64,000 nucleotides of DNA from Moniliella sp. 'wahieum' (lineage: Eukaryota; Basidiomycota; Moniliellomycetes; Moniliellales; Moniliellaceae). Numbering within the stretch: position 1 is the stretch's first letter; each line of letters opens with the position of its first letter. The notes under the pieces were generated by a model. It was given only the letters and a program-made list of their open reading frames with translations. It was not told the DNA's origin and made no database searches. The translations under genes and the position numbers were made by a program. Below, piece after piece: positions 11,444-23,394 of this stretch. The stretch lies in the NCBI GenBank assembly GCA_003971905.1, contig RSEE01000141.1, positions 62,001 through 126,000 on the forward strand, read 5' to 3'.

Positions 11444-11989
11444 GGCGAGCACGTGCGCTCAGGAGCGCGGGGAGCACGGGTGGGCACCGTGCACCGGGCC
11501 CAGGCGGGGACGCACGGGGGGCAGCAGCGGCGTGGTGGTGGTGGTGGTGGTGGTGGTGGTGGAGATGGAGATGGAGGTGGAGACGGCGAGAGATGCGGTG
11601 GATGCGGACGGCCGGAAGACGCTGCGATGGGCGTGCTGCGTGCCTAGCTAGACACGCCGCCCAGGCCAGGCCAGCCAGCCAGCCCGCCTGGCTGATACAC
11701 CGGCCACCCGGCACGGCGCCTGTGTCTCCCACTCGGCGCCTGGCCGCTGATCCGTCACCCACCGCCGTGCCTGTCACTGGCGCTGGTCGGCGACCAGTGA
11801 GTTTTCATCGGTCCTATCGCAGCCCATCCGCCGGCAGCACGCCAGCCGCACAGCGCATCAGCCCAGCCTGCCGCAATCTGTCCACACCTCCATCTCCATC
11901 TCACCGCTATCCGTTGCCACCGCCAGTCCAATGCCATGCTTATTATACGTAGCAAACCAAAGTGGTGTACATGCCGCCGCCCGCGCCGG
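11444..11989. other. Intergenic region with (GGT)n tract
   Basis: This lies between the start of the long repeat-rich gene and the 3' end of LETM1, both on the minus strand. It carries a perfect GGT trinucleotide tract at about 11530-11562 and purine-rich sequence to 11600. No gene is supported. Confidence 0.4.
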
Positions 11990-14343
11990 CTAGTCGGCCA
12001 CAATGTCCTCCTTCCGCAGCCGCTTCTCGTCCAGGTCCTTGATCTTCTGGCCCTGCCGCGCAATGTCCGACGGCTCGTCCCGCATGATCCCCAGCCCCGT
12101 CTCCGCTTGGCCAGCTCCAGCACGTCCGTCAGCGGCAGCCACCATCGTGGTCAATGTCTAGCTTGTCCACAATGGCCTCAATCACATCCTCCGACGGCGC
12201 ATGCTTGATCAGCCGCAACGCCTGCGACAGGTCAGCCAACGAAATCTTGCCCGTCGGCGACGCCTCAATAATGTGCATCCGCGACCCCACGTCCCGGTCA
12301 TACGCCTCGAGCTGCGCATCAATCTGGCTCATCATCTTGTTGACCCGCTTGGCCAGACTGCGCGCCGCCACCGACGCCTTCTTCTCCGGCTCCACCGCCG
12401 CGGGGGTAGCCGCCGCATCCGTCGTGCCGGTCTGGCCCGTCTTGCCCGCCGCACCCTCGGCTGCCTCCTCGGTTGCCGCCGCCAGCACACTCGATTCCGG
12501 CGATGCACTGTTGGATGAAGCGGCGGCGACGCGGCCGACTGCCTGCGCGTCGTCTTCCCCACTCTGTTCGGGGTGCATCAGGCCCTCGCTTTCACGCACA
12601 AGCCGGTTCAGTTCCTCCCGCTCCCGCAGGACGGAGCTCTTGGCCGAAAGCAAGCTCAAAGCTTCGCCCAACTCGAGGAGCTGTTCCTTGGTCATATGTG
12701 GTTCTTCCGGCTCCGTCTCCCCTTCTGACGCCGACGGTTCCGACGCGCTTCTTCCGTCGCGGGGGCACCGGGAGCAGCCGGTGCATCCGATGACGCTACT
12801 GGCGCCGTCGAGGAAGGCTGCGTAGCAGACACAGGCGCTGCGGCAGAGGGAGCGCCACTAGCCGCATCTGCTGATACTGATGCTGCGCCTTTAGCTTGTT
12901 CCGCCGCTTTCCTTCTTAGCCTTCTCTGCTGCCTCCTTCTTGGCCTTCTCGGCAGCACGTGCTTCCTCCTCCTCCTGCTCTTGCTCCGCCTCGTCTTCAA
13001 TCAAGTCCTCCTGCTCCTCCAGCACCTCGAGACGTTCCTTGTTGGTCGCCGTGTTCTTGTTGACGTTCAACTCGGCCTCGTTGAGCAAGTTGTCAGGGAG
13101 CGAAGCGAGGGTAAGCTCGAGCGACTTGATGTACGGCGTCATGCCTTCCTCTTGCGATGCTGCATCCACCGCCCCAGCATTCGGGTGGGCAGCCGCATGC
13201 ATCAAGTTGAATGCCTTGCTGAGAATCAAGAGGGTACCACTGATGCGCTCGTGGAGGTGGAGGTTGATCCACTGGTCCAACTCGCGCTTCATTGCGTCGC
13301 GACCCAGGTGGACCGTAGCCAAGCCACCACGGTCCAGTACGGCCTTGCGCAACTCCTCATCCGACAAGTTGTCCGTGCCTTCCGACGCAAGCACCATATC
13401 GTCGTGGCGGATCTTGGTGAGTTTGTTACGGATTTGGTAGCGAAGGTAATTGTCGGTACCAAACGCGTGGATCTGCATGTAGCGACACACTCCCAGCTGT
13501 GGACGCGACAGGTTGTCCAGTGTCATATCATCGTCAAACAGTTTCGCCACATTAATCACGTCTTCCCGCGAAGGCTGTTCGCCCGTCGAGCGCACCTTGC
13601 GGAAAAATTCGGTAAAGGCTTCCTGGGCCTTTTGCGTGTCGCCATGCTGCGGCGTCAGGCCGCCGTCTTTGAGCGACTCTTGAAGGAACTTGGCCATCTC
13701 CAAGCGGACCTTGATCAGCCGCCGGCGCTTCTCCTCCACGGCAAACTTAGATTCGAAGGTAGACGGGAGCATGTTGGGGAACACCTTGATCGCCACCGGC
13801 AAGAGCAACTCGGCAAACGGCACAATCACAAATGGCACAAAGGGGATCAGACGCAACAAGTCGGCAAAGGTACGTCTCAATTGACGCTGCTCACGACGGG
13901 TCAGGGCATAGCCTAGGACAAGACGCCGAAGCAGACGGGCACTGATACTGATCTCCTTGCCCAGGAGCTTGGTGCCGTGCCAGTAGTGGGCGGCCTCTTC
14001 CTTGATGCCCTTCCAGGCGCGCTTCATCAGCGGGCCCTTCTTCTCCTCGGGCTTGTCGTCCTTGGGCTTGTCGGGTAGCGGGGTACGCGCCGAGGTGTGG
14101 AGGGCGAGCGCGGCGCGGGGCTGGACAAGGGGGGCACGGTGCAGCAGGGGCAGCTGGGCCGAGAGCGCGGTGTAGGCGGGGGGGGCGAGGCGCAGCGCAG
14201 CGGGCGACGGGCGGTGGGCGAACGCCGCACGCAGACTGGCGGGCGGCACAACCGCGCGGACGCCGGCAGAAGAGCCGAAGCGGGCGCCGACAGACGAGCC
14301 AAAGCGGGGCCCGCGCAGCAGCGGCCAGGGGCGAACGCAGCAT
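11990..14343 (-). CDS. MDM38: LETM1/Mdm38-type mitochondrial inner-membrane protein
   Basis: Mdm38/LETM1 supports K+/H+ exchange across the inner mitochondrial membrane and binds mitoribosomes. An Arg/Ala-rich presequence ends near LHTSARTPLP. Then come MKRAWKGIKEEAAHYWHGTK (LETM start), a hydrophobic segment (LLRLIPFVPFVIVPFAELLL), FPNMLPSTFESK, the ribosome-binding-like domain (LSRPQLGVCRYMQIHAFGTD, LRYQIRNKL), a coiled coil, and an EF-hand-like end (VDKLDIDHDG). The frame breaks by one base at about 12909 (to AAEQAKGAASV), 12721 (to ETEPEEPHMTKEQLLELG), 12140 (to LPLTDVLEL) and 12104 (to ETGLGIMRDEPSDIARQGQ), ending KRLRKEDIVAD with stop at 11990-11992. The main open frame begins only with GTG at 14450, so I take the ATG at 14343 (MLRSPLAAAARAP), which needs one more one-base shift. 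Confidence 0.9.
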
Positions 14344-15965
14344 GGGGGGCAGGCAACAGAGGTGGAGGCACAACCAGCCGGCGCGGGCGGGCTGGCTTCT
14401 TCTTGAGGACGTTTGCTGGGGCGACCCGGAACTGGCAATAAGACCGGCACGCGTCACGCTTCGGGCGGAAGGTTGACTGGTGACGCACGCCGCCTGGCGC
14501 CCGAAGGAGGGAAGGTTGAACATTGCAGATGGACTGCACATTGCCCTGCGCGCGCTGCTGCGTCTGTGTGGCCCGCCCCGCCCGCACGCTGCGCTGCGCA
14601 CGGACCGCGCACCCCGGACAGCGACACAGACGCACTGCGCCAGTCGTCGTCGCAGCGTCGACGTCATCTCGATCCCCTCCGTCTGCCATCATCCATCATC
14701 CATCTCACCCATCTTCGCTTCTCTTCCGTCGCATTAATAACCCGCTGGCCCTGGCCCGCGTCCTGTCCGAGGCCTTGGTGAACATGTGAACATGCAATCC
14801 TTCTGGCTCTCGCACGCATCCCCCAGCGCCCATCGTCGCCTCGTCCGCGTCATTACCATTCGTCATCAAAAAGCTCAAGCTCAGCCGGAGCACTGAGGGA
14901 CTGAGGCTCAGCCCACTAGCCAGCACCGAAGCTGTCACGTGGCTGTCACGTGGCGCATGTCAGCAAGCGCTCCGCTCCCACACAGCCCCCCCATTCCGGC
15001 CCGACCACACACACCCCCCCCCCTCCCCGTCCGCAAAGTCCGCCCCATCCGCCCCGTTCTGTCCCGTCTGCATCGGATTGTGCTGGGGCCTGCTGCGCGC
15101 TCAGGCGCTCAGGGCCCGCGGATGCGCAGATCCTCAGAGTCGCCGCCATCCCGGGGGCTGAGTCGCTTTGCGTTCCGCCCCCGGCCCATTCCGCGTCCGC
15201 TGCAGGCCCAACCTCCGGGCTAGGTGAGAAAGGTAGCAGATGCGAGATGCTCAATGGAAGGTGCAAGCGCCCGGGTGAAAGCGCGATGACGTCACGTGAC
15301 GTCCCTGCGGTCACGCGGACGCGGCACGCGGTGCCCGTCCCGAGCGCTGGGACCGCGGTGGTTAGATCGGCTTACGCCGTTACGTGGCTCGGTGTTATAT
15401 ATCCTGGGGTACTTGAAGCTTGAGATTCCTCCCGACCATCATGATGCAGAGGGCCATTATCGAGCTCGGACACTGAGCGGCTGAGCACACCAAGGGAGAG
15501 CCAGGGCCCAAGATCTCCAAGCCCGTATATATCTCCACCACCTCGAGCGTTTTTTCGCCCTCACACATGGGATCCGCCAGAATAGTAAGCGCGAAGCCCT
15601 AGCAGAGAAACCGAAAATCAACAATGGGCGGGTCCCGCGGTCATCGAATCGAGGTCATCGATCATCCGACAACCTATACTAGTAGTAGTATCTTATGTCC
15701 GCCATGCTCAACCCCACCGACGTCTCCAGCTGAGGTGGATAACAATCATCATCATTAATCACTGTACCTTGTGGCCACCGCGGTCCCCAGTCCAGGTCCC
15801 GTCCCGTAAGTCAGACCAAACGTGTTAACCAGGATGGCCAGTGCCATGTGGAAGGTAGTGGGGCGAGACCAAAGGGGAGAGAACATACGCGATATATGAG
15901 GGTAGGCCATTTTAGCCATAGCACAATCTCCAATCTCGTGCGTTCCATCCCATAGGCGCACACAT

Positions 15966-16202
15966 ATGCCAAGGGCCCACATTCGGCGGAAGCCAGGCGC
16001 GCTGGCCAGCGGCTGGAAGGATGCTCTGAACATCATGCCAGGGGATCGAGTGCTGGTCACTCTACCCTCAGTCGTCTCTGTGGTTCCTGTGGCTATCGGT
16101 TATCGGGTCCGCGAGATGAAAAAAAGGGGCATGGTCAGCAAGGCCCCACAAGCGAAACCGCCGCGCAAAAGAACTTTTAGGGTCAAGCGAACGAGACACT
16201 AG
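15966..16202 (+). CDS. Possible small basic protein, unrecognised
   Basis: An ATG-initiated 78-codon frame encodes a hydrophobic stretch (RVLVTLPSVVSVVPVAIGYR) followed by a strongly basic tail (KKRGMVSK, PPRKRTFRVKRTRH). The one-helix-plus-basic-tail layout is typical of small organellar membrane subunits, but no family was recognised. The opposite strand is also open (15755-16060) over the same bases. A chance frame is at least as likely. Confidence 0.2.
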   Translation: MPRAHIRRKPGALASGWKDALNIMPGDRVLVTLPSVVSVVPVAIGYRVREMKKRGMVSKAPQAKPPRKRTFRVKRTRH

Positions 16203-16324
16203 TCACTGTGCACAGTACGGACAATGCGACCAGCGCGGCTGAGTAGAACGAGATATGCCCCAGAAGAGAAAGAGGAAGAGTGGAAGGATGTGGTAGAGGT
16301 GTGCTTGCTTCCCTGGTCAGTACC

Positions 16325-16338
16325 AGTACTCAGTACTT
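16325..16338. repeat. Heptamer repeat AGTACTC/AGTACTT
   Basis: Two 7-bp units each contain the palindromic hexamer AGTACT. Intergenic, upstream of RAS. Confidence 0.6.
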
Positions 16339-16505
16339 AGTTGACATGTTGACATTGCCTCGCTCCCTCTCCCCCTTCCCCCGGGCTTTTCCCTGCGTTT
16401 CCGCCGCGGCAAACCGAGTCAGCAGGACTCAGACGCCGAGTCCCTCTCGGGGCTTGGGACGGGGTGGGATCGGGGATGTGGTGGGGTCTGGGAGGGTTCT
16501 TCTGG

Positions 16506-16522
16506 GCGCGTCACGCGTCACG
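16506..16522. repeat. Heptamer repeat (ACGCGTC)n
   Basis: The sequence GCGCGTC ACGCGTC ACG has a 7-bp period around the palindrome ACGCGT. Intergenic, upstream of RAS. Confidence 0.65.
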
Positions 16523-16947
16523 TATTCGCTTGGTCGATGGTCAGCGCAACCAGTGACTATCGACGGACGTTAGTACTTGGTCGCTAGTTGCTAGTCGCTG
16601 GCAGTGCCAGGTCACATGTCACAGAACGGGGGTGACAAGGGGGCACCGACGGAGTGTTCCCACGCCTGGCAACGCGCGCCGCCCTTTGGGGTGTTTAATT
16701 CCTGCGGGCGAGAGGGCCACTGGCGCCGTGCGGGCTGCTGGCGCCACACGGTCACAGCCGCTGCGTGCTGCTGCGTGCGGCTGCATGCGGCTTTCTGTGC
16801 CCGACCAGGAAAGCGCGCCTTGGACAGCCAACGTCCGACGCACCCATCCGTACAAGCGCATCGCCCCTCCCCGCCCCCCCCTTGGCGACCTCCTTGCTTC
16901 CTCTCCTCCACCCCGTCTCCTCCTCCCCCCCGCCGTCCTCGCCCACC

Positions 16948-17700
16948 ATGTCAGGCAAGATGATGATCTACAAACTGGTTGTCCTGGGCGATGGCGGCGT
17001 AGGCAAGACCGCGCTGACGATCCAGGTGTGTACAGTTCGGTTCCCTAATGACTTTTTTTCTTTAACCTGGCTGCGACGTTTTTTTACCCCCACGGCACCA
17101 TGGCCAAACGGCCACCGCTAACCGCTGTCCTTGGTTTTGGTTTGTTCATATGTACCGCTCGCTTCGTGCTTGGCCGGGTGGAGTAGCTGTGCCTCAACCA
17201 TTTTGTCGAGACGTATGACCCGACCATCGAGGACTCGTATCGCAAACAAACTGTCATTGACGACCAGCCGTGTATGCTCGAGGTGCTCGACACGGCTGGG
17301 CAGGAGGAGTACACGGCGCTGCGGGACCAATGGTGCGCGAAGGCGAGGGGTTTCTGTTGGTGTACTCGATTGTGAGTCGGCCGACGTTGAGCGCATCGAG
17401 CGGTTCAAGAACCAGATTACGCGCGTGAAAGATGATCCTAATGTGCCCACCATCCTCGTGGGGAACAAGTGCGACAAGGCCGACGAGCGGGAAGTGGCGC
17501 CGGAAGAAGGCGAAGCGCTGGCGACCCGACTTGGGTGCCAGTTTGTCGAAACGTCAGCCAAGACGTGTGAATGTGGAAAAGGCGTATCTCAACGTTGTCC
17601 GCTTGATCCGCGAACAACGGGGTGAGATTGTCAAGCATGCACAAAGGGAAGGAGGAATCCATTCAAGTCCGACCCCAAGACCAAATGCTTCCTGTTTTAA
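16948..17700 (+). CDS. RAS: Ras-family small GTPase (Ras2-like), frame-broken
   Basis: A membrane-anchored GTPase switch controlling growth, mating and morphogenesis in fungi. Exon 1 (16948-17025) encodes [20 protein letters not shown], whose P-loop GDGGVGKT has Asp where H-Ras has Gly12. The intron is 17026-17186. Exon 2 encodes [20 protein letters not shown] (switch I), [15 protein letters not shown] (switch II), NKCD (guanine specificity) and ETSAKT. Missing bases break the frame after 17333 (REGEGF follows), near 17372 ([11 protein letters not shown] follows), and a TG near 17565-17569 (TCVNVEKAY expected). The last part reads [18 protein letters not shown] then TAA at 17698: a basic region and a CaaX box, CFLF. 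The ending Phe suggests geranylgeranylation rather than farnesylation; that is inference. All core G motifs are intact, so the gene is probably functional. Confidence 0.9.
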
Positions 17701-18468
17701 TACGTTCCCGCCCCCCTCTTTCCCTCTGGCCCAAGGTTTTCTTCTTTCTTGTCTTTTGTAGACGCCCTCTTCCCAGCAACTTTATACCCCAAGAAAAGAG
17801 CTTCCTCCCCCCCCCCCCCCTGCCTTTCTCACTGTGCTTTCTGAGCATCCCTCCTTGCCTCGTGGCTGTGGATTGATACCTCCTCCAATAGGTCCACCGA
17901 CCACACCTCTTGCGGACGGATGGCGGTACGTTGCATGTTTTCCATCCCGTACTCCAACTTATGTCGCCCGTTTCGTTTGCAGACATGCTTGTGCCACCTT
18001 TGTTATGCCTTCTCTCTTCCTCGCATCTCTCCTCTCCCCAGCACAAGGTCAGTTTGGCTTGCATCAAGCCAGGCGAGGGCCGTGCCTCGTGGCGGTAGCG
18101 GGTTGCGATGCAGCACCTACACATCCCATTGCTAGTAGAGGGGGGCGCATGCGGCAGTGGATACTAGTTGCTACTGGCTAATTGCTCGGTACCAGTTACT
18201 AGTTGCTAGTTGCTCGTAACTCGTAACTCGTAACTGCCCGGTTACCGGTTATGACGGCGCCAGTGACCCAGGGGTACGGCCGCGCAGTTAGGACTTAGTA
18301 GGCGCCAGGCGCACACAACCGTTGGGCCCTGGTCCCCAATTTCATCTTTCAAAGCGGATTCAGACCGACGGGGCTACTAGTGGCTGGACGGCCTCCGCTC
18401 TCCTCCTATCCCCTCTCCTCTGCCCTCCTCTTCTCTCTCCTCTCCTCTCCATCCACCTCCACTTCGCC
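17701..18468. other. Intergenic region between RAS and UGO1 with heptamer arrays
   Basis: Pyrimidine-rich 3' UTR-like sequence of RAS (17700-17830, with a C run at 17809-17820) is followed by the UGO1 promoter. Heptamer arrays lie at 18196-18234 and 18239-18251. No gene is seen. Confidence 0.4.
18196..18251. repeat. Drifting heptamer array
   Basis: Successive 7-bp units read TTACTAG, TTGCTAG, TTGCTCG, TAACTCG, TAACTCG, TAACT (18196-18234). Then 18239-18251 reads CGGTTAC CGGTTA around the palindrome ACCGGT. Each unit differs from the previous one by one or two bases while the period stays at seven. Confidence 0.75.
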
Positions 18469-20671
18469 ATGCCTGAGCACCCGGCTGGCCTGCCGTCCTG
18501 GCCCACGGGGCAGCGCAGGCTGCGACGCACATCCCGCGCGTGCTGGCGTTCGAGTACGCTGCCACTGCCGTGGGGCAGCCGTTCGAGGTGGCCCGCATCC
18601 TGCTCCAGCTCCAATGGGCTCCTCGGCACGACCCATCTACCCGGCTTGCCCAGCTCGCCATCGACAGCAACGAAACCATGGCAGAGGGCACGAGCTACCG
18701 CTTGCTCCTCCCCTCCTCCCCCCCACCTCTTCGCTCGTCCTCGTCAGCGCCCCCAATCCAATCTCCATCTCAGGCTCCTTCTTCATCCCCGTCTGCACCC
18801 CCATCCCAACCTCCATCTCCATCTCCGTCTCCGTCTGCGTTTCATTGTCCATCTCCCTCTCTCCCTCTGCACCAGCCCCCTCCCACTTCTTTGGCCTCGC
18901 CCCACCAACTCTAATTCCTGCTGCTACGGACGGTACCCACCTCTTACCCCATGGCCAGTCCGGGCTTACCTCTGCTTCGGAGACCATGGCCAACGCTCAG
19001 AAAGCGCCTCCTCCCTACCCCACGCCCCAGCGCCATCCCAAGTCCACGCATAGGCTCACTGACCCCGATGCCGATCCGGACACGAGTGATGCAGGTGCCC
19101 TGTTGGAATCGGTCTGGGCTGACACTCCGAACGAAGATTCACGCACTGAATTTACGCCGCTTGCGCGACCGCCCACGCCTTCTCCTGAGCTCTGGCCCGA
19201 AGCAGAGGCCGACTGGGCTTCCGATACTACCCCCGCTCAAGAAGAAGAGGACCGATCGTCCAGTGCTTCCCTCCGTAACCACTCTCCCGAGGGTCGGATG
19301 CATCCTCCCTTCTCTCCCCCCCTTCCTCCAGTTCAGGTACGTTTTACGTTTACGTTTTACCTTGCCCCTGCATCTTGCCTACTAGCTATCATGCATGCTA
19401 GGTCACTGATCCTACTTATCATCAGGTCCAGACCCAGGCCGAGACCCAAGTCCAGGAGGAGGCTAAGGAACCCCACCCCTTCTCCGCGCCGAGATGCAAC
19501 CCCCTCACCGGAGCCTGCCAATGCCCCCCTCGTCGCACAAAGATACTGTGCGCGCGCACGTTCCCCCCTCGAGCAATGCAGGACCCAAGTCCTCCACCCT
19601 ACCCATACTCTACTCTGGTGGGCTAGGGATATGACGCGCGCGCTGCTGCGTGGTCCAGAAGGGTGGAGGGCGCTGTTCAAAGGGACCAGCACGACATTTG
19701 TTATGGAAGCGTTGGAGCGTATTCTGGTCCCGTCTCTGCATCGCCTATTGGCAAGGATGACGGGACTACGCGCGGAGGAGCTGGGCTTGCCTTGGCCGTC
19801 CGGGTGGTGGCGGATCAGCCGTGGCAGGCGCAGCTTTAGCCCTCGCCCCTCGTCCATGGCAAGTGTGGGGCGCAGCGGTCCTGTCGTATTCTGTGGTGCG
19901 CATGGCCCTGGTCCCGCTCGACACGCGGACTAGGATGGTAGCGCAATCAACTTTGTCTGGACAACGCAAGTACCAGCTGGGTGGGGGACGTTGCCCGGGC
20001 TACGGATGATGGCAGAGGAAGAAGGTGGATGGGCACAACTTTGGTTTGCACCGCACATTTTTTGGCCTGCGGTACTGGATTGTACGTGGCGGCCGGGATT
20101 GTTATTTGCTACCCCTCTCTTGGTCGATAAGATGTTTCCGTATGACCGGGCACAACCAGCCACCTCGGCCCGCGTTCTGCTCTCGCTCGTTTGCCAGATC
20201 TCGGCGCTCTGGTCACCCTGCCCATTGAGACGGTTCGTCGGCGGATGCAGGTGCAGCCTCGGTTCGATCGGGATCACCATGCGCAGAGCCTAGCTCGGCA
20301 GAGAGCGAAGCATTACGAGCTCGTCACCACGCTTCGCACGCTCTTCCCAAGCCCGCCCTTCCCACCATTCAACCCGTACCACTGCTCGGGCCCGGGACGG
20401 GCTACCTGATTCGGATCCAGGGGTTGCGGACGTGTGTCGAGACGCGTCCGCTTGCGTACCGGGGCGTGATGGATGCGTTGGTACGAATCGTGCAGGAAGA
20501 AACGTCGACGCCACCTGGGTCTTGCCCCCCCCGCACGCGCTCATTCCCACCTCTGGCATCTACTCGCTGTACCGCGGCTTCTCCATTGCGTCCATGACTC
20601 TGCTGGCCGAGGCAGCGCTGGCGCTCTTGCTGGGCGAAGCCACACCAACGGGCATCTGGGCTGAACTGTAG
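18469..20671 (+). CDS. UGO1: Ugo1-like mitochondrial carrier-fold protein (outer-membrane fusion factor), frame-broken
   Basis: Ugo1 is a modified solute-carrier protein in the outer mitochondrial membrane linking Fzo1 and Mgm1 during fusion. The start is MPEHPAGLPSWPTG (TTCGCCATGC). One base is missing in the G run near 18511, after which the frame reads AAQAATHIPRVLAFEYAATA and VGQPFEVARILLQLQW, a degenerate carrier signature. A long acidic/Ser/Pro insert follows (18980-19330: DPDADPDTSDAG, EAEADWASDT). Carrier-like parts resume with GWRALFKGTSTTFVMEALER, then LSYSVVRMALVPLDTRTRMV (second degenerate P-x-D-x-x-R), LVTLPIETVRRRMQVQPRF and IYSLYRGFSIASMTLLAEAA, ending WAEL with stop at 20669-20671. 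Three carrier-type repeats with imperfect signatures and a large acidic loop fit Ugo1 better than a classical transporter. Several further frame changes are needed. Confidence 0.75.
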
Positions 20672-21019
20672 AACCCCACTCACACTCTCACATCCCCTTT
20701 CCGTCCCACCATGCCCTCCCCCCCCCTATTACGGGGTTCCGTCGTTGCATGCGCTTTCCCCCGCGCCGATATCCTAATCCCCCCCACTTCCCCCCCTCCT
20801 CCGCCCCTTCCCACGCTACCTCTACGCCCATGCCCATTGGCTCTCAAGGAGACGTGCATTAATTGAAACGCAGTACCAAATGGCAATAAGATGCAAACTC
20901 AGGGCAAGGCCAGGGGCAGGTTTTGACCTTGGGTCCGGTCCGGAACGCGTAGGTACGTGATGCATAATGATAAACGATGTTAGCACCCGCCCGCACACCC
21001 GCCCAACAGCCCCAACAAC
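20672..21019. other. Convergent 3' space between UGO1 and the OPT gene
   Basis: C-rich stretch (20690-20820) with no gene. Presumably the 3' UTRs and polyadenylation sites of both genes. Confidence 0.4.
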
Positions 21020-23394
21020 TCAGCGGGCCCAAGCGGCCTGCTTCATGAGCAGGTTGGCAATGCTCGCTGCGCCTTCGCCCAACACAAAGCCCGAAGCGAC
21101 GACGGTGATGGTGAAGCCCGGCAAGGCTTCATCGAGCTTCGACGTGGCGCCGACGCAGCATGACGGCGCCGCCGTCGCGCCAAGGCATAGGACGAGATGG
21201 CACCGCCAATCAGGCGGGCCAGACTAAAGTTGGGCGTGTTGAGGATTCCTACGGAGAAGGCAATACCCGAAGGCAAGTAGTCGGCGCAGGTTACCCACGC
21301 CGGTACGCTGGTGGCCTGGTCGGTTTCAGGGTCGGAAGGGCGCTCGCGCGCCAGTTGGGCACGCTTGGTCCGCGCCAAGCTCCGCATCGCCCCCGTCACG
21401 GCAAACAGCGCTGCACTGCCTACCATGAACGAGGCCACATGGGGGGGAAGCGAGCCGTGGTTGACCAAGCGGGCCAAGTTGAGCCACAACGGCCGCTGGG
21501 GCGCGGGGAACTCAGGGCCCGGAATGGTGTAGGTGGACGAGTACATGAGGTAGGCTCCCGCACTCACTGCCACTCCGAATGTGGAACCGACCATCTGGCC
21601 TACAAACAGCGTGCGCGGCGAGGCACCCACCAAGTGACCCGTCTTGAGGTCTTGCAACAGGTCACCCGCTTGCATCGCCCCGGCCTCGGCAATCGCGCCA
21701 GCAATCAAGTTGGCCACCACATGCCCGGCTGGATCAAGGCAAACAGGACCTGGACAGCTTGCCAATCGACGAGGTCGGGTTCAAGTCCGTCTCGCCTAAC
21801 GCTCGCACGCCCAAAATGGCCAAAAACGAAGACAGAATCACAGCCAACACGGTGGCCCACCATGCGATCCCACGGGGTCCAAACGCCCAATGGATCAGCA
21901 CCACACACAGTGCAGTGGACCAAAGCAGGCCCCATGCAATCCACGAAGGAGGCACAAGGCGACTAGCAGGCTCATGCTCTCATCTACCGCCAACGCGGAT
22001 GCGCGAGGCGAGGCACGCACATGCGTGTTGTTGCTGGTGCTTCTTGGGGGGGACAAGGAAGCGTCCGGGGGGGGGAAGACGAGTGTATCCAGTCCTTGCT
22101 AGAGCACCAAGCCTTGATGTCCTGCCACCATGCGCCGCACCAAGTGCCACCAGACCCAACACGATTCCGCCGACATGATCGCCAACGAGATCCACACAAT
22201 CCAAGCCCGCGCCCCGTTTCCCCATCGAGCGGTGCACCCTGGCCCAGCCGCACTGGGTCGCCAAAGGTGAGAGGAACGCCCACCCACACAAATGCGCCTG
22301 CCGTCATGCTTAGCGTGGTAGGAAGACCCATGATGATGCCCTGGCCGACATAGGAAAAGAAGGAGTAAACCACCATCCCCATTTGCGGGCAAGGCCTATG
22401 GCTGGAAGTGGTTGAGCGGAGCGAGAGCCATGTCAAACACAGGAATGGCGTACAGGACGGGAGGAAAAAAGAGGCAAGAGTAATACGGTGCTACAAGCTC
22501 GCAAACAAAGCATTCCACCCAGCCGGTTCTTCCTTAAGCTCCGAACGCGGGGTGGAGCAGGAGAGCGTTCTGGCTTGAGTGGCCTGAGTCACAGGCAGGA
22601 GTGGTTCCCACCGCCCCATACCCCGAGGGGCGAGCAGTGTCAACTTCAGGCGCGGGGCCTGAGACCGAGTGGCAGAAGCCTCCTCCAACCGAGATTTCAC
22701 ATTTTGAGCCGTTTCGGCAGAGACTGGGTCGGTAACCAAAGGCCGGCGATGCAGAACAGCAATCAGCTGCGCTGTGGCCGTGCCTGAAGGAAAGCGAAGT
22801 TTTTCTTTTAGAATAATGGGTCCTCGGAGCGGCGAGGCGAAAAAGACGCCAAAATAGGCCAGACCGATGCACCAGATGGTGAGTTGAAGAGGGGAAAAGT
22901 GAATGGGGCTCACGCCATCACGCACGGGGTCCAGTTGCCCCAAAGCGGGCACAATGCCCACCATCCTGCCGAGAGCGGCATGCCGCCGACGGCAACAGCT
23001 GTGGCCTGGACCAGTGTGTTCTCTGCTGGCGTGAATGGTGCGTTGTGAAAGAGAGTACGGGAAATGGCGGGAGGGATGGCCTTAAAGATGCCAAACCGAG
23101 CAGCGCAGCCTGGAGCGAGGCCATGGTAATCCATCCGCTCTGCAGCCAAAAAAGGTATTGGTAAAGCAGATGAGGGTGCGACGGCAAGGCGACGACGAGC
23201 GCAGAGTGAGGTCGTCGTTGGTGGTGCTGGTGGTGTTGATGCGAGGGCGGGGGGGGCGGGGGAGGGCGTAATCCGTCGCGCGCACCTCGGGGTCGGGCGA
23301 CTGCGGCGGGGACTGGGCGTGTGGGTGATGGGCATGGAGCGCGGGGTCTTGCCAAGGCGCGCGCCATCGGGGATGGGCTGGGGCTCAAGGACAT
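21020..23394 (-). CDS. OPT-family membrane transporter (YGL114W-type), frame-broken
   Basis: A proton-coupled oligopeptide (OPT) superfamily transporter with many transmembrane helices; the substrate (peptide, peptide derivative or metal chelate) cannot be told. The start is taken at ATG 23394 (MSLSPSPSPMARALARP), giving a Pro/Ser-rich cytosolic tail. Diagnostic parts are SGWITMASLQAALLG (first helices), AVGGMPLSAG, MVGIVPALGQLDPVRDG, EKLRFPSGTATAQLIAVL, SYVGQGIIMGLPTTLSM, AEAGAMQAGDLLQDLKTGH, LVGASPRTLFVGQMVGSTFG and, at the end, VLGEGAASIANLLMKQAAWAR with stop at 21020-21022. One-base breaks occur in at least four places (for example near 23160, 22380 and 21140) and introns are likely. The family call rests on the QAGDLLQDLKTGH and FPSGTATA motifs, which are strong. 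Confidence 0.85.

Larger units (their letters stand above)
14344..16947. other. Gene-poor region upstream of LETM1 and RAS
   Basis: This holds the divergent 5' regions of LETM1 (minus) and RAS (plus), plus about 2 kb with no convincing gene. Notable contents are C-rich tracts (14985-15040), CACGTG/ACGTCAC-type palindromes at 15285-15305, TATATAT at about 15395 and 15525, and heptamer arrays at 16325-16338, 16506-16522 and 16583-16598. A short frame at 15966-16202 is listed separately. Confidence 0.4.

Noticed and set aside
10692..11651. 319-codon plus-strand open frame, Arg/Gly-rich
   Set aside because: GC-rich mirror of the minus-strand gene; Arg/Gly/Ala composition typical of a shadow, no motif.
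12981..13916. 311-codon plus-strand open frame
   Set aside because: Antisense to the conserved LETM1 domain; no recognisable sequence of its own.
21160..21966. 268-codon plus-strand open frame
   Set aside because: Antisense to the OPT transporter, whose family motifs are clear.
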